Shown: positions 17,191-25,693 of the stretch, piece by piece
Layout of the letters: each line of letters opens with the position of its first letter
Position numbering within the stretch: the stretch's first letter is position 1
Source of the DNA: an uncultured Agathobacter sp.
GTDB lineage: Bacteria; Bacillota; Clostridia; Lachnospirales; Lachnospiraceae
Length of the DNA: 44,352 nucleotides
Assembly: GCA_934358675.1 (NCBI GenBank)
Contig: CAKRKX010000008.1
Location: forward strand, 1-44,352
Reading direction: 5' to 3'
The notes under the pieces: model-generated
What the model was told of the DNA's origin: nothing
What the model saw: only the letters and a program-made list of their open reading frames with translations
The model's database searches: none
Program-made: the position numbers and the translations under genes

Positions 17191-17227
17191 AAAAAAGGAA
17201 GGGGCAATGCCTGGGCAAAGCCCCTTC
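17191..17227 (-). terminator. Intra-operon terminator between binding protein and permease genes
   Basis: Perfect 8-bp stem GAAGGGGC / GCCCCTTC with a 14-nt loop, followed on the minus strand by CTTTTTT. Partial termination here would give more binding protein than permease, as in many CUT1 operons. Confidence 0.75.
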
Positions 17228-17237
17228 GATTTATTCA

Positions 17238-18566
17238 TTACTGCTGTACTAAAGCAAGTGCCTCGTTGATAGCATCCTCTGCTGACATAGCGCCTGTAGA
17301 AACCTTAACGATCTCAGATACAAGAGTCTTGTATGCATCACCGATACGTGAATCTGTAGGAGATACGATTGCAGATGCTGAACTTGTGTAAGTTGCGATA
17401 GACTCTGCGAATGGAGAAGCTCCATCAACAGGTGTAACCTCAACAGCTGCCTGTGAAACGGCACCAGTTGACTCCCAATATCTCTGAACACCAGCCTGGC
17501 ATGTATGAGCCATTACGAACTTAACTGCTGCATCTCTCTTGTCTGGATCATCCCAAGCTTTCTTTGTGATGTAGAATCCAGAAGAAATACCACCTACGAT
17601 TGTGTTAGCTTCAGCCTTCTGATCCGGAACACCTGGGAATGCGATAACTACAGTGTTGTCTGTATCCTCGATGTTACCAGCATACCAAGAACCGTCAAGC
17701 TGCATAGCTGCCTTCTTGTCACGGAATAACTGTCCTGTGTAAGCATCATCAACTGTATCTGTATCCTCTGGGAATGCACCCATATCTCTTAATGTCTTGA
17801 ACATCTCGATACCCTTAGTCCATCCTTCTGGAGCTGTTGTAGGAACTGATGTATACTCATCAACACCTGCAGAGTAGAGCATTAAGAACTCGATCCAGTA
17901 GTGAGGTACGTTATTTAAAGAACAAGCGATAGGAATGATTCCGTTCTCCTTGAATGTCTTGATTGCTGTCTCCATTGAAGCCCAGTCTGTAGGAAGCTCA
18001 AGGTTGTACTTATCAAAGAGATCCTTGTTGCAGTATAAGCCTTCCCAGTATCCTGTTGTAGGAACTGCACGCTCAACACCGTCTGTGTTAGCTGCTGCAG
18101 AAAGTGCAGAATCAAGTGTATCCTTAGCGTAATCCGGATACTCAGCACGGATATCGTCAATAGATACTAATTTATCTGTAGCAACAATGCTATCAGCAGT
18201 AGCGTCTGTGAAGAACTGGATTACGTCTGGCTCGTTACCTACAGAGAAGTCTGCGTTAACCTGAGCTTTCCACTCCTCATCAGATGTCTGTGAGTTATCC
18301 TCGATTGTAATGTAATCATACTGATCCATTACTTCCTGGTTGATTGCATCATATGTCTCCTTGTTAGGATCTGTTCCACCAAACATTGATACAGTCTTAA
18401 GTGTTACAGGATTCTTAGCTTCATCAGCGTCTCCACCGTTGTTGTCTGAAGTCTGTGTTCCTGAGTTGTTACCCTTGTTGTTATCATTGCTATTGCTGCC
18501 GCATCCTGCGAACATTGTAGCTGTCATAGCACCAACTAAAAGCATTGATAATACTTTCTTTTTCAT
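17238..18566 (-). CDS. Extracellular sugar-binding lipoprotein of an ABC importer (family 1)
   Basis: 442 residues from MKKKVLSM. The lipobox MFAGC predicts cleavage before Cys22 and lipid anchoring. A Gly/Asn/Asp-rich linker (about 23-48) precedes a two-lobed family 1 solute-binding domain with typical segments (NADFSVGNEPDVIQFF, GTDPNKETYDAINQEV). The start at 18566 is set by AAAGGAGGATATG upstream; the longer frame to 18605 has no ribosome binding site. It is the first gene of the operon and should determine ligand specificity. GlcNAc-disaccharide binding is inferred only from neighbours. Confidence 0.93.
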   Translation of the reverse strand: MKKKVLSMLLVGAMTATMFAGCGSNSNDNNKGNNSGTQTSDNNGGDADEAKNPVTLKTVSMFGGTDPNKETYDAINQEVMDQYDYITIEDNSQTSDEEWKAQVNADFSVGNEPDVIQFFTDATADSIVATDKLVSIDDIRAEYPDYAKDTLDSALSAAANTDGVERAVPTTGYWEGLYCNKDLFDKYNLELPTDWASMETAIKTFKENGIIPIACSLNNVPHYWIEFLMLYSAGVDEYTSVPTTAPEGWTKGIEMFKTLRDMGAFPEDTDTVDDAYTGQLFRDKKAAMQLDGSWYAGNIEDTDNTVVIAFPGVPDQKAEANTIVGGISSGFYITKKAWDDPDKRDAAVKFVMAHTCQAGVQRYWESTGAVSQAAVEVTPVDGASPFAESIATYTSSASAIVSPTDSRIGDAYKTLVSEIVKVSTGAMSAEDAINEALALVQQ

Positions 18567-18590
18567 AGTTTCATATCCTCCTTTTATTAT

Positions 18591-18609
18591 GTAAATGTTT
18601 ATCATTTAC
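18591..18609 (-). promoter_or_regulatory. Perfect dyad between promoter and start of the binding-protein gene
   Basis: GTAAATG-N5-CATTTAC, 7-bp perfect arms, lying between the -10 box (18619-18624) and the ribosome binding site. It could be a repressor operator (loosely cre-like, but the central CG is missing) or an mRNA 5' stem. Confidence 0.4.
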
Positions 18610-18618
18610 TATACTTGT

Positions 18619-18624
18619 ATTATA
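18619..18624 (-). promoter_or_regulatory. -10 box of the ABC operon promoter
   Basis: TATAAT on the minus strand. No recognisable -35 lies 16-18 bp upstream, consistent with dependence on an activator such as the YesN-type regulator. Confidence 0.5.
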
Positions 18625-18692
18625 CGAGCATAACACATAAAAGGCATTAGTCTGAGTTGACATTATTTGTTAAATCTTGCCATGTTCGTAAA

Positions 18693-20525
18693 CTAGTTCA
18701 ATTCTTCGCTTCGTTCATTTAACGATGAAGTGATCCATTCTGCCAGATATGGCACCGTAATCGTTGAAATTGTCTCACAATTTTCTCCCTGTACGATTGT
18801 CAGACCATATTCTTCTCCATATACCAGCTTCACTCGACGGTTTACATTCTGGATACCGATCGAGGTATGTCTGCCCGGCACCTTTGGAATCTGGCTCTCA
18901 TCGCCCTCTAAGATTGCATGGATTCTTGCCAGATCCTTCTCCGTCATCTTTTTGCCGGTGTTGCGCACCTGTAGATAAACTTTCGTCTCATCATGAAAGA
19001 TCTTCAGATGGATCGTTCCGTTCTTCACCGACTCAACACCGTGGATGATCGCATTCTCGACGATCGGCTGCAGGATCAGCGGTGGTACATTAATATATAG
19101 AAGATTGTCATCAATCTCTTTATCGATCTGTAATCTCTGTCCAAAACGCATCGACATAATATAGAAGTAAGCATCGATGCACTGCAGTTCCTCCGCCAGA
19201 TGGATTTCCTTAACGTTGGCACGGTTCATGCGGTAATCCAGCACTGTGGAAAGCGATTCGATCATCTTCGAAACAACCACGTCACCGGACATACGTGCCT
19301 GCCAGTTCATCATTTCCAGAGTATTATTCAGGAAATGAGGATTGATCTGCGCCTGCAAAGCCTGAATCTGTGCATCTTTACGTGCAAGTTTTTCATCATA
19401 TGCATATTCAAACAGTGATTTTACCTGTGAGGACATACTGTCAAAGCTTTCTTTCAGATGCTGGAATTCCTGATTTGGCATCTCACCTTCCACGACAACC
19501 CCCATCTCGCCCGCTTCCATCTTCTTCGATGCAGCAAGCATCTTGCGGATCGGGATCTGAATATGATTGCGTAAGAAGAGCACCGCATAAGCAAAAAGTG
19601 GAATAAACAGGATCAACATCACAAGTACGATCGCATAAAATTCATACAGACTCGAATACAATTCCCGTTTCTGGGCAAACAGAATGACTCCGATATGATA
19701 ATTGTCCAGCTTTTTCTGGTACAGATATCCGTTATAAGCACCGTTCTCATCCCGGATCAGTTTCTGGTTACTCGTTCCATCATACTCATCCAGAAGTTCT
19801 TCCAGCATAGTATTCTGTTTGGTGTCATCCGGATTCGTAAAATCAATGATCGAATTGTTGTCATTAAAACATACAACCATATTGCTTCGCACGCTCAGCG
19901 GCACATCGCGAAATATCTTATTTCGGTTCAGCTCAACGACAAGCGTACCAAAGCACCGATAATCGACCGTTGTGTAGAGACTTCGCACAATAAAAATTCT
20001 GCCGTCCACGACACGTATATTAGTATAGGAAGAGTTCGACAAAATAATATCCTGCAATTCCGGCTGAATATCCGAAACATAATGCGCATACGAGGTACCC
20101 ACCCTCGAAGAATAGCATGCAGGATTGTTTGATCCCTCCCGGTAAAAAGCATAAAGATTAAACCGGTCGCTCAAGTTAAACTTTCCTTTCAGACTCCGGT
20201 TGATCTTCACAAGATAATCCGTCTTCGAATACTCGCCGGCCTTGAATTTCCGCCACGCATCCTCCCATGTCTGCTCATAGGACGGACGCTGACAGAACGA
20301 GATTGCATCATCAATACGAATGGATGCAAACGAAGCCGCACTCTCAAGCTCGTCCTCCATGATTCCCTCTGCCTTCTCTACAATACCATCACGATATGAA
20401 ATCGTCGTAAATGCAAAAAACACAGCGATCGGAACGCCCCAGCACAGGATCATAAACACAAGAAGTTTGCTTTTTAATGAATTGGTCCTCTTAAAAACTC
20501 TGATTTTCTTCTCTTTTTTATCCAT
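18693..20525 (-). CDS. YesM-type sensor histidine kinase
   Basis: About 610 residues. TM1 lies near 23-45 and TM2 near 301-323 (numbered from the upstream ATG at 20537), enclosing a ~255-residue extracellular sensor domain. A HAMP segment (IQIPIRKMLAASKKMEAGEMGVVV) leads to the His_kinase family motif QALQAQINPHFLNNTLEMMNW, with phospho-acceptor His401. The HATPase domain shows PPLILQPIVENAIIHG and GIQNVNRRVKLVYG. Two ATG codons are possible: 20537 has GGAAAG directly abutting it, and 20525 has AGGGA two bases upstream. Neither is ideal. It lies next to the ABC operon, and the sensed signal is probably the same sugar. Confidence 0.92.
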   Translation of the reverse strand: MDKKEKKIRVFKRTNSLKSKLLVFMILCWGVPIAVFFAFTTISYRDGIVEKAEGIMEDELESAASFASIRIDDAISFCQRPSYEQTWEDAWRKFKAGEYSKTDYLVKINRSLKGKFNLSDRFNLYAFYREGSNNPACYSSRVGTSYAHYVSDIQPELQDIILSNSSYTNIRVVDGRIFIVRSLYTTVDYRCFGTLVVELNRNKIFRDVPLSVRSNMVVCFNDNNSIIDFTNPDDTKQNTMLEELLDEYDGTSNQKLIRDENGAYNGYLYQKKLDNYHIGVILFAQKRELYSSLYEFYAIVLVMLILFIPLFAYAVLFLRNHIQIPIRKMLAASKKMEAGEMGVVVEGEMPNQEFQHLKESFDSMSSQVKSLFEYAYDEKLARKDAQIQALQAQINPHFLNNTLEMMNWQARMSGDVVVSKMIESLSTVLDYRMNRANVKEIHLAEELQCIDAYFYIMSMRFGQRLQIDKEIDDNLLYINVPPLILQPIVENAIIHGVESVKNGTIHLKIFHDETKVYLQVRNTGKKMTEKDLARIHAILEGDESQIPKVPGRHTSIGIQNVNRRVKLVYGEEYGLTIVQGENCETISTITVPYLAEWITSSLNERSEELN

Positions 20526-20562
20526 ATTCCCTACCATCTTTCCGTTTTCTGCTACTGCCCCT

Positions 20563-20568
20563 ATTATA
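20563..20568 (-). promoter_or_regulatory. -10 box before the histidine kinase gene
   Basis: TATAAT on the minus strand, about 38 bp before the start and just after the phosphohexomutase terminator. No clear -35 is present. Confidence 0.4.
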
Positions 20569-20580
20569 TCGAATTTACAT

Positions 20581-20639
20581 AAAAAAAGCTACCCGACACT
20601 CCAAAGGGAGGAGGTAAGAATGTCAGATAGCTTCTTTTT
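20581..20639 (-). terminator. Terminator after the phosphohexomutase gene
   Basis: Long imperfect hairpin, on the minus strand AAGCTATCTGACATTC pairing with GAGTGTCGGGTAGCTT, followed by seven T. Confidence 0.75.
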
Positions 20640-20647
20640 CAATTAAA

Positions 20648-22063
20648 TTATTTCAGATCTAAGAATTTCTCATAGATCTCGCAGATATCGGCTGCATCTT
20701 TTGCATCCGGCATCTCGCAGAAGATACGAAGTAATGGCTCTGTACCTGAGAAACGGGCGATGACCCAACCGCCGTTCTTGAAGTATACCTTACTTCCATC
20801 CAGATAAGAAATGTGATCGATTTCAAATGGAAGTTCCGGAAACAGCTTATCCTCCATAAGAGTCTTCTGCATAGCCATCTTCTTCTCCATTGTGAATTTA
20901 TAATCACGCTCTTCCATGTGGATCTCTCCACACTCTTCGTGGATATCTTTCATAATCTCGGAAAGTTTCTTGCCGGTTACAGCGATCATCTCAACGAGAA
21001 GTGCTGCTGCATAGACACCATCCTTACCATTGATATGGCCGTGTACGGTAAGTCCTCCGGAAGATTCTCCTCCGATGATTGCACCGGTCTCTGTCATCTT
21101 TGCTGAGATATATTTGAATCCTACCGGTACCTCGTAGCATATCTCGCCAAACTTGGCAGCTACTTTATCAAGCATATGTGTGGTTGCGATGTTACGAACA
21201 ACCGGTCCATGCCATCCTTTAAACTTAACCAGATAATAATATAACAGAACAAGGATATCATTCGGATGAAGGAAATTACCCTTGTCATCGATAACTCCGA
21301 TACGGTCTGCATCACCATCAGTTGCAATACCGATATCATAGCCTTTCTCAACTACGAAGTTCTGTAATGCATGTAATGTAGCTGCGGAAGGTGCCGGAAG
21401 CTTTCCTCCGAACAATGTATCATGGCGCTCATGAATGGTAGAAACCTCACAACGTGCGGTAAGAAGGATTGTCTTGATGGATGTCTCACTTACACCGTAC
21501 ATTGGGTCAACCGCAACCTTAAGCCCTGCATCGCGGATTGCTTTCATGTTCACGGAATCAATGATGTTATCAAGGTACTCATTAAGTGGGTAGATCTCCT
21601 CGATATATCCGGAAACCTTACCATCTTCATAGGAAACTTCTTTTACGTCTTCAGACTTGATATCCGAAATGTAATCCTCGATATCCTTTGTCTGAATCTC
21701 ATCTGCATCACGTCCGCCTGCGGTAAATACTTTGATACCGTTGTAGATTGCCGGGTTGTGGCTTGCTGTGATCATCATTCCGTATGGAAGATCATGTTTC
21801 ATAACATAGAACATAACAAGCGGTGTCGGTGAGGACTTGTTGATCAGAGAAGCCTTAATGTGGTTTGCTGCAAATACCTGTGCAGACCACTGCATTGCTT
21901 CCTTGGAAAGGAATCTACGGTCATATCCCATAACGATTCCCTGCTCGGCTACGCCTTCGCTCTTCATCTTATTTACAAGGCCCTGTGCCAAAAGCTGAAT
22001 GTTGGCTTTTGTAAAATCATCTCCTATGACTGCTCTCCAGCCACCGGTTCCGAATTTAATCAT
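20648..22063 (-). CDS. Alpha-D-phosphohexomutase, probably acting on GlcNAc-1-P
   Basis: 471-residue cytoplasmic mutase. All four family signatures are present: the phosphoserine loop TASHNP with Ser101, the metal loop DGDADR at 249-254, the sugar loop GGESSGG, and the phosphate-binding loop RFSGTEPLLRI near the C-terminus. It interconverts hexose 1- and 6-phosphates. It lies 43 bp downstream of the GH94 phosphorylase gene in the same transcript and two operons away from nagBA. This suggests that it turns GlcNAc-1-P into GlcNAc-6-P. By sequence alone phosphoglucomutase or phosphomannomutase activity cannot be excluded. The start is supported by AAGGAGA. Confidence 0.9.
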   Translation of the reverse strand: MIKFGTGGWRAVIGDDFTKANIQLLAQGLVNKMKSEGVAEQGIVMGYDRRFLSKEAMQWSAQVFAANHIKASLINKSSPTPLVMFYVMKHDLPYGMMITASHNPAIYNGIKVFTAGGRDADEIQTKDIEDYISDIKSEDVKEVSYEDGKVSGYIEEIYPLNEYLDNIIDSVNMKAIRDAGLKVAVDPMYGVSETSIKTILLTARCEVSTIHERHDTLFGGKLPAPSAATLHALQNFVVEKGYDIGIATDGDADRIGVIDDKGNFLHPNDILVLLYYYLVKFKGWHGPVVRNIATTHMLDKVAAKFGEICYEVPVGFKYISAKMTETGAIIGGESSGGLTVHGHINGKDGVYAAALLVEMIAVTGKKLSEIMKDIHEECGEIHMEERDYKFTMEKKMAMQKTLMEDKLFPELPFEIDHISYLDGSKVYFKNGGWVIARFSGTEPLLRIFCEMPDAKDAADICEIYEKFLDLK

Positions 22064-22106
22064 AACTGATTATCTCCTTTCATTCGTATGGGGCAGTACC
22101 GAAGTA

Positions 22107-24506
22107 CTAACCCATAACAACCTTAACTTTGTGCTGTGTTCCTGCTGCCTGTACCGGGATGCTGTCAACCTTGGCATCATCCAGATATACTTCCTTAACG
22201 CCCTTCATAACGCCGTCCGGATTTACAACCTCAATGTCGAACTCGGCACCTCTCCACTTACGAACTGCTGAGAATTCCTTCCAGTCAGCCGGGATACACG
22301 GATCAATGTGCAGTTCATCAAAATCAGGACGAATTCCGAGCATATATCTTGTTGCTGAGAAGTAAGCCCATCCGCCACTCCCTGTCATGAACGGGTGGCG
22401 CGCACGTCCGAATGCGGTGTGATCCTTACCCATAATGAACTGGCAGTATGAATACGGCTCAGACTCACGAATCTCAATCTTGTCATTCTGATAGTAAGGG
22501 CATAGTGCGTTGTAGAACTTCATCGCACGATCACCTCTGCCAAGTACACACTCAGCAGCCCATGCCCATGGGTTTGGATGAGAGAAGATGGATCCATTCT
22601 CTTTCACGCCCGGATATACACGGGTTACAAATCCGATATCATCATCCGGTACTGTATAAGACGGTGCATTCAGCATAATTCCGTACTCGGTAAACAGATA
22701 CTTGTCAACGGAATCCATAGCTTTCTTACCCTTCTCAGGATCGGCAGCACCGGAAAGAACTGCCCATGCGTTGGACTCAAGATGTACCTTACCCTCTTTG
22801 TCCTCGGATGTACCGATCTTCTTACCGTTCTTCGTTACGCCACGGATGAACCATTCCTTATCCCATAACTCTTCGTTACATACTTTATATACTTTGTCGC
22901 GCATTGCGGAATATTTCTTAACGTCCTCATCGCGTCCGAGATATTCAGCCAATTCAAGGAAGTTGCTGATTGCCCAGTAATGAAGGAAGGATACCAGTGC
23001 ACTCTCTCCTCCACCAAGGTTCAGGCAGTCGTTCCAGTCAGCACGAAGTCCCTTACAGATACCGGTTGCACCAACCTGCTCTGCGGAGAAATCAAGAATG
23101 TGCATCATGTGCTCGTATACAGTGCCTTCACCGCCGTCTGCATATGTAACAACTTCATCTGCGAAATCATATTCGCCGGTCTCCTTAATGTACTCGATGA
23201 TGGATGGAACAAGCCACAGTGCATCATCAGAACATGCATCCTCGATACCATGAACAATATCTGCCCTGTTTACTGACGGAATAACCGTCGGAGACTTAAA
23301 CGGCTTCTTCTTCGGCTTACCGTCATCCGGCTCGAACCATTCCGGCTGGAACAGATGTAATCCGTATCCCATTGTGGTAAGTCCACGGAGCAGCTCAACG
23401 ATTCTCTGCTTACACTTCTCCGGGTTGGAATGCGGAATCGTCATGGAATCCTGTGCGGTATCACGATATCCGAGGCCAACACGTCCACCGACCTCGATGA
23501 AGGATGCAAATCTTGAGAACATTACGTTAACTTCCGACTGATACAGATTCCATGTATTGATCAGAGTGTTCATTCCTTCGTTCGGAGTCTTGATCTGTAA
23601 TCTTGAGAATTTCTCGTTCCAATATGCTGCAAGTTCATCGTAAACAGCATCAACATTCTTCATATCGGAGTATTTCTCGCGGATCTTTCTTCCCTCTGCA
23701 CGGTTGCCTTCACCAAGCATAAATACAACACGGATTTCTTCGCCGGGAGCAAGAACGATATCTTTCTGCAAGCTTCCGCAGTGGTTATTGCCAAGCTCGT
23801 GAGAGCCGCTGCATTTGCCGGTCTCAACAGCGATCGGGTTATCCTCTGTACGGTAAGATCCAAGGAACTTGTCACGCAGACAGTCATATCCGTCCGGTGT
23901 AAAGTTCGAAGTAAAGTACTGGAAACCGAACTCTTCGTAGAATAAGTCGTGCTCGATGATTCCGTCCTCGTAAGAAGAACCTGCGCAATATAAACTCATC
24001 TGGAAGTTCTGGTTATCGATCATAATATGATGGAATGAGAATTCACAGTATGAGAACAGTGATAATCTGCGTTCCTTGTCTGTCGTGTTCTTCAGGCGTA
24101 CATCCCATAACTCAACCGGGTCATTCATTGGAACAACCAATGTCTGGCTTGCCTGGATTCCCTTGTAATCACACTCGTATACAGAGTAGCTCATTCCGTG
24201 ACGGCATGTGTACTTTGCCTGATCAAGAGGCTTTCCTACCGGCTGCCATGAAACGCTCCAGTAATCGCCATCCTCATTGTCTCTGATGTAAACATAGTGT
24301 CCCGGGCGATCCATCGGAACGGAATTACCACGGAAACGTGTAATTCTGTGATACTCCGGTGTCTGGTAGAACATGTAGCCGCCGGCTGTATGGTTGACAA
24401 CCACGCACATATCCTTCACACCGAGGTAGTTTGTCCATGAGACCGGTATATCTACACGGTCAATGACATATTCTCTTTTTTCATTATCAAAATATCCGTA
24501 TTGCAT
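22107..24506 (-). CDS. GH94 phosphorylase, N,N'-diacetylchitobiose phosphorylase-like
   Basis: 799-residue cytoplasmic glycoside phosphorylase with the full GH94 layout: N-terminal beta-sandwich, helical linker, (alpha/alpha)6 barrel, C-terminal jelly roll. The general acid is Asp490 in KGLRADWNDCLNLGGGES. Sequence features recalled from the Vibrio chitobiose phosphorylase occur almost unchanged (YGYFDN at the N-terminus, SRFASFIEVGGR, GLGYRDTAQD, HLESN, GVKENGSIFSHPNPWAWAAE). The length is also nearly the same (801 there), and the acid is Asp492 in that enzyme. Cellobiose phosphorylases differ at these blocks. The expected reaction is (GlcNAc)2 + phosphate to GlcNAc-1-P + GlcNAc. No signal peptide is present. 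It is followed by the mutase gene and lies in the same neighbourhood as nagBA. Substrate is inferred. Confidence 0.88.
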   Translation of the reverse strand: MQYGYFDNEKREYVIDRVDIPVSWTNYLGVKDMCVVVNHTAGGYMFYQTPEYHRITRFRGNSVPMDRPGHYVYIRDNEDGDYWSVSWQPVGKPLDQAKYTCRHGMSYSVYECDYKGIQASQTLVVPMNDPVELWDVRLKNTTDKERRLSLFSYCEFSFHHIMIDNQNFQMSLYCAGSSYEDGIIEHDLFYEEFGFQYFTSNFTPDGYDCLRDKFLGSYRTEDNPIAVETGKCSGSHELGNNHCGSLQKDIVLAPGEEIRVVFMLGEGNRAEGRKIREKYSDMKNVDAVYDELAAYWNEKFSRLQIKTPNEGMNTLINTWNLYQSEVNVMFSRFASFIEVGGRVGLGYRDTAQDSMTIPHSNPEKCKQRIVELLRGLTTMGYGLHLFQPEWFEPDDGKPKKKPFKSPTVIPSVNRADIVHGIEDACSDDALWLVPSIIEYIKETGEYDFADEVVTYADGGEGTVYEHMMHILDFSAEQVGATGICKGLRADWNDCLNLGGGESALVSFLHYWAISNFLELAEYLGRDEDVKKYSAMRDKVYKVCNEELWDKEWFIRGVTKNGKKIGTSEDKEGKVHLESNAWAVLSGAADPEKGKKAMDSVDKYLFTEYGIMLNAPSYTVPDDDIGFVTRVYPGVKENGSIFSHPNPWAWAAECVLGRGDRAMKFYNALCPYYQNDKIEIRESEPYSYCQFIMGKDHTAFGRARHPFMTGSGGWAYFSATRYMLGIRPDFDELHIDPCIPADWKEFSAVRKWRGAEFDIEVVNPDGVMKGVKEVYLDDAKVDSIPVQAAGTQHKVKVVMG

Positions 24507-24547
24507 AAAAAATACCCCTTGTCCTTTACTAAATTTATTCTAAATCC

Positions 24548-24594
24548 ATTATAGTAAGAAGCGAAAAAAATTGGTATTGCAGAGCATGGCAATA
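24548..24594 (-). promoter_or_regulatory. Promoter and candidate activator site of the GH94 operon
   Basis: -10 TATAAT (24548-24553, minus strand) without a recognisable -35. Centred 34 bp further upstream is the dyad TATTGC-N8-GCAATA (24575-24594), a position typical for an activator bound over the -35 region. The YesN-type regulator is a plausible binder. Confidence 0.45.
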
Positions 24595-24697
24595 TTTGTT
24601 TGAAATTGTTACATATTACACATCCGTAGAAATTCTGCTAATCAATTATCGGTATTATGCCAAAAACAAAACAATATAAGAGGAATGTATAAGGAAA

Positions 24698-24735
24698 GAA
24701 AAAGAGATGCTCCGAATCCCGGAACATCTCTTTTG
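24698..24735 (-). terminator. Terminator after the TrmH-family gene
   Basis: Stem AAAAGAGATG-c-TCCG / CGGA-a-CATCTCTTTT with a short loop; on the minus strand it is followed by TTTCTTTCC. Confidence 0.8.
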
Positions 24736-24753
24736 TTATATCAAAAACGCATT

Positions 24754-25580
24754 TCAGTTATGATTGCCCAGCTGCCAGAAGGCGACCGCGCTGGCAGCTG
24801 CAACATTTAAGGAATCCACGCCGTGGGACATCGGAATCTTTACCGTGTAGTCGCAGTCCGCGATTGTCTCAGTTGCAAGTCCGTCCCTTCCGTGCCAAGC
24901 AGAATCGCAAGTTTTTCCTCGCTCATCAGTTGTGGATCATCGATTCCGACCGAATCATCTTTCAGCGCGAACGCAGCCGTCTTAAAGCCCATCTCCCGCA
25001 ACATATTCATGCCATCCTTCGGCCACGCAGTATGTTTATCCACATAAGTCCACGGAATCTGGAAAACAGTCCCCATACTGACACGGATCGCGCGTCGATA
25101 AAGCGGATCACTGCATGCCGGTGTCAGGATTACCGCATCCATGCCGAGTGCCGCCGCCGACCGGAAGATTGCACCGACATTGGTCGGATTGACCACATCC
25201 TCAAGGATCGCAATACGGGTTGCCTTTTCGCAGATCTGCCGCACGCTGCAAAGTGTCGGACGCCGCATCGCACAGAGCATACCGCGCGTCAGCGGAAAGC
25301 CGGTCAGTTCCTTTAGCACATCAAATTCCGCCGTATAGACCGGAATATCGCCGCAACGGGCGAGCACGTCTTTGCCTTCTCCCTCAATATGCCGTTCCTC
25401 CATCAGAATCGAGATTGGCTCACAACCGCTGTCCAAAGCCCGCTCGATCACCTTTGGACTTTCAGCGATAAAGATGCCCTCCTCGGGTTTTGCACGGTTT
25501 AAAAGTACAACCTCCTTGATTCTTGCGTAGACGTCCAGTTCCGGAGCATTGAAATCTGTGATTCTGATCTGATTTATCAT
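24754..25580 (-). pseudogene. TrmH/SpoU family RNA 2'-O-methyltransferase with a C-terminal frameshift
   Basis: The in-frame reading from 25580 gives a SpoU-type methyltransferase: N-terminal substrate-binding domain, then the SPOUT knot domain with motif 1 NPTNVGAIFRSAAALGMDA and the start of motif 2 ILLGTEGT. About 13 residues later it stops at 24840. One base shifted, the reading continues GLATETIADCDYTVKIPMSH, GVDSLNVAAASAVAFW and a stop at 24754-24756, which is exactly motif 3. A single-base deletion around 24881-24886 (GGGACGGAC) explains it: 827 bp would become 828 bp, 275 residues. The knot's cofactor-binding motif 3 is lost in the main frame, so the product is probably inactive unless the base is a sequencing error. 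Confidence 0.88.
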
Positions 25581-25623
25581 TCTATCTGTTCTCCCTCAGG
25601 TTTGATGTGTCCCATTATAGCAT

Positions 25624-25650
25624 AAAAAAGACAGGGTGCATACGCACCCC
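25624..25650 (-). terminator. Terminator after the AgcS symporter gene
   Basis: GGGTGC-ATAC-GCACCC stem; on the minus strand it is followed by TGTCTTTTTT. It lies between the symporter stop and the methyltransferase start. Confidence 0.75.
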
Positions 25651-25693
25651 GCCTGAGTCCTTTTCATTATTCCATTTAACAACTTATTTCAAA

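Noticed and set aside
22107..24506. Cellobiose or cellodextrin phosphorylase
   Set aside because: The catalytic neighbourhood (GLRADWNDCLNLGGGES) and other blocks follow the chitobiose phosphorylase pattern, and nagA/nagB lie in the same cluster. This remains to be tested biochemically.
24840..24880. The in-frame tail DLQLRQSRTATTR as a genuine C-terminus of the methyltransferase
   Set aside because: It has no resemblance to SPOUT proteins, while the shifted frame encodes the conserved motif 3 and a proper stop.
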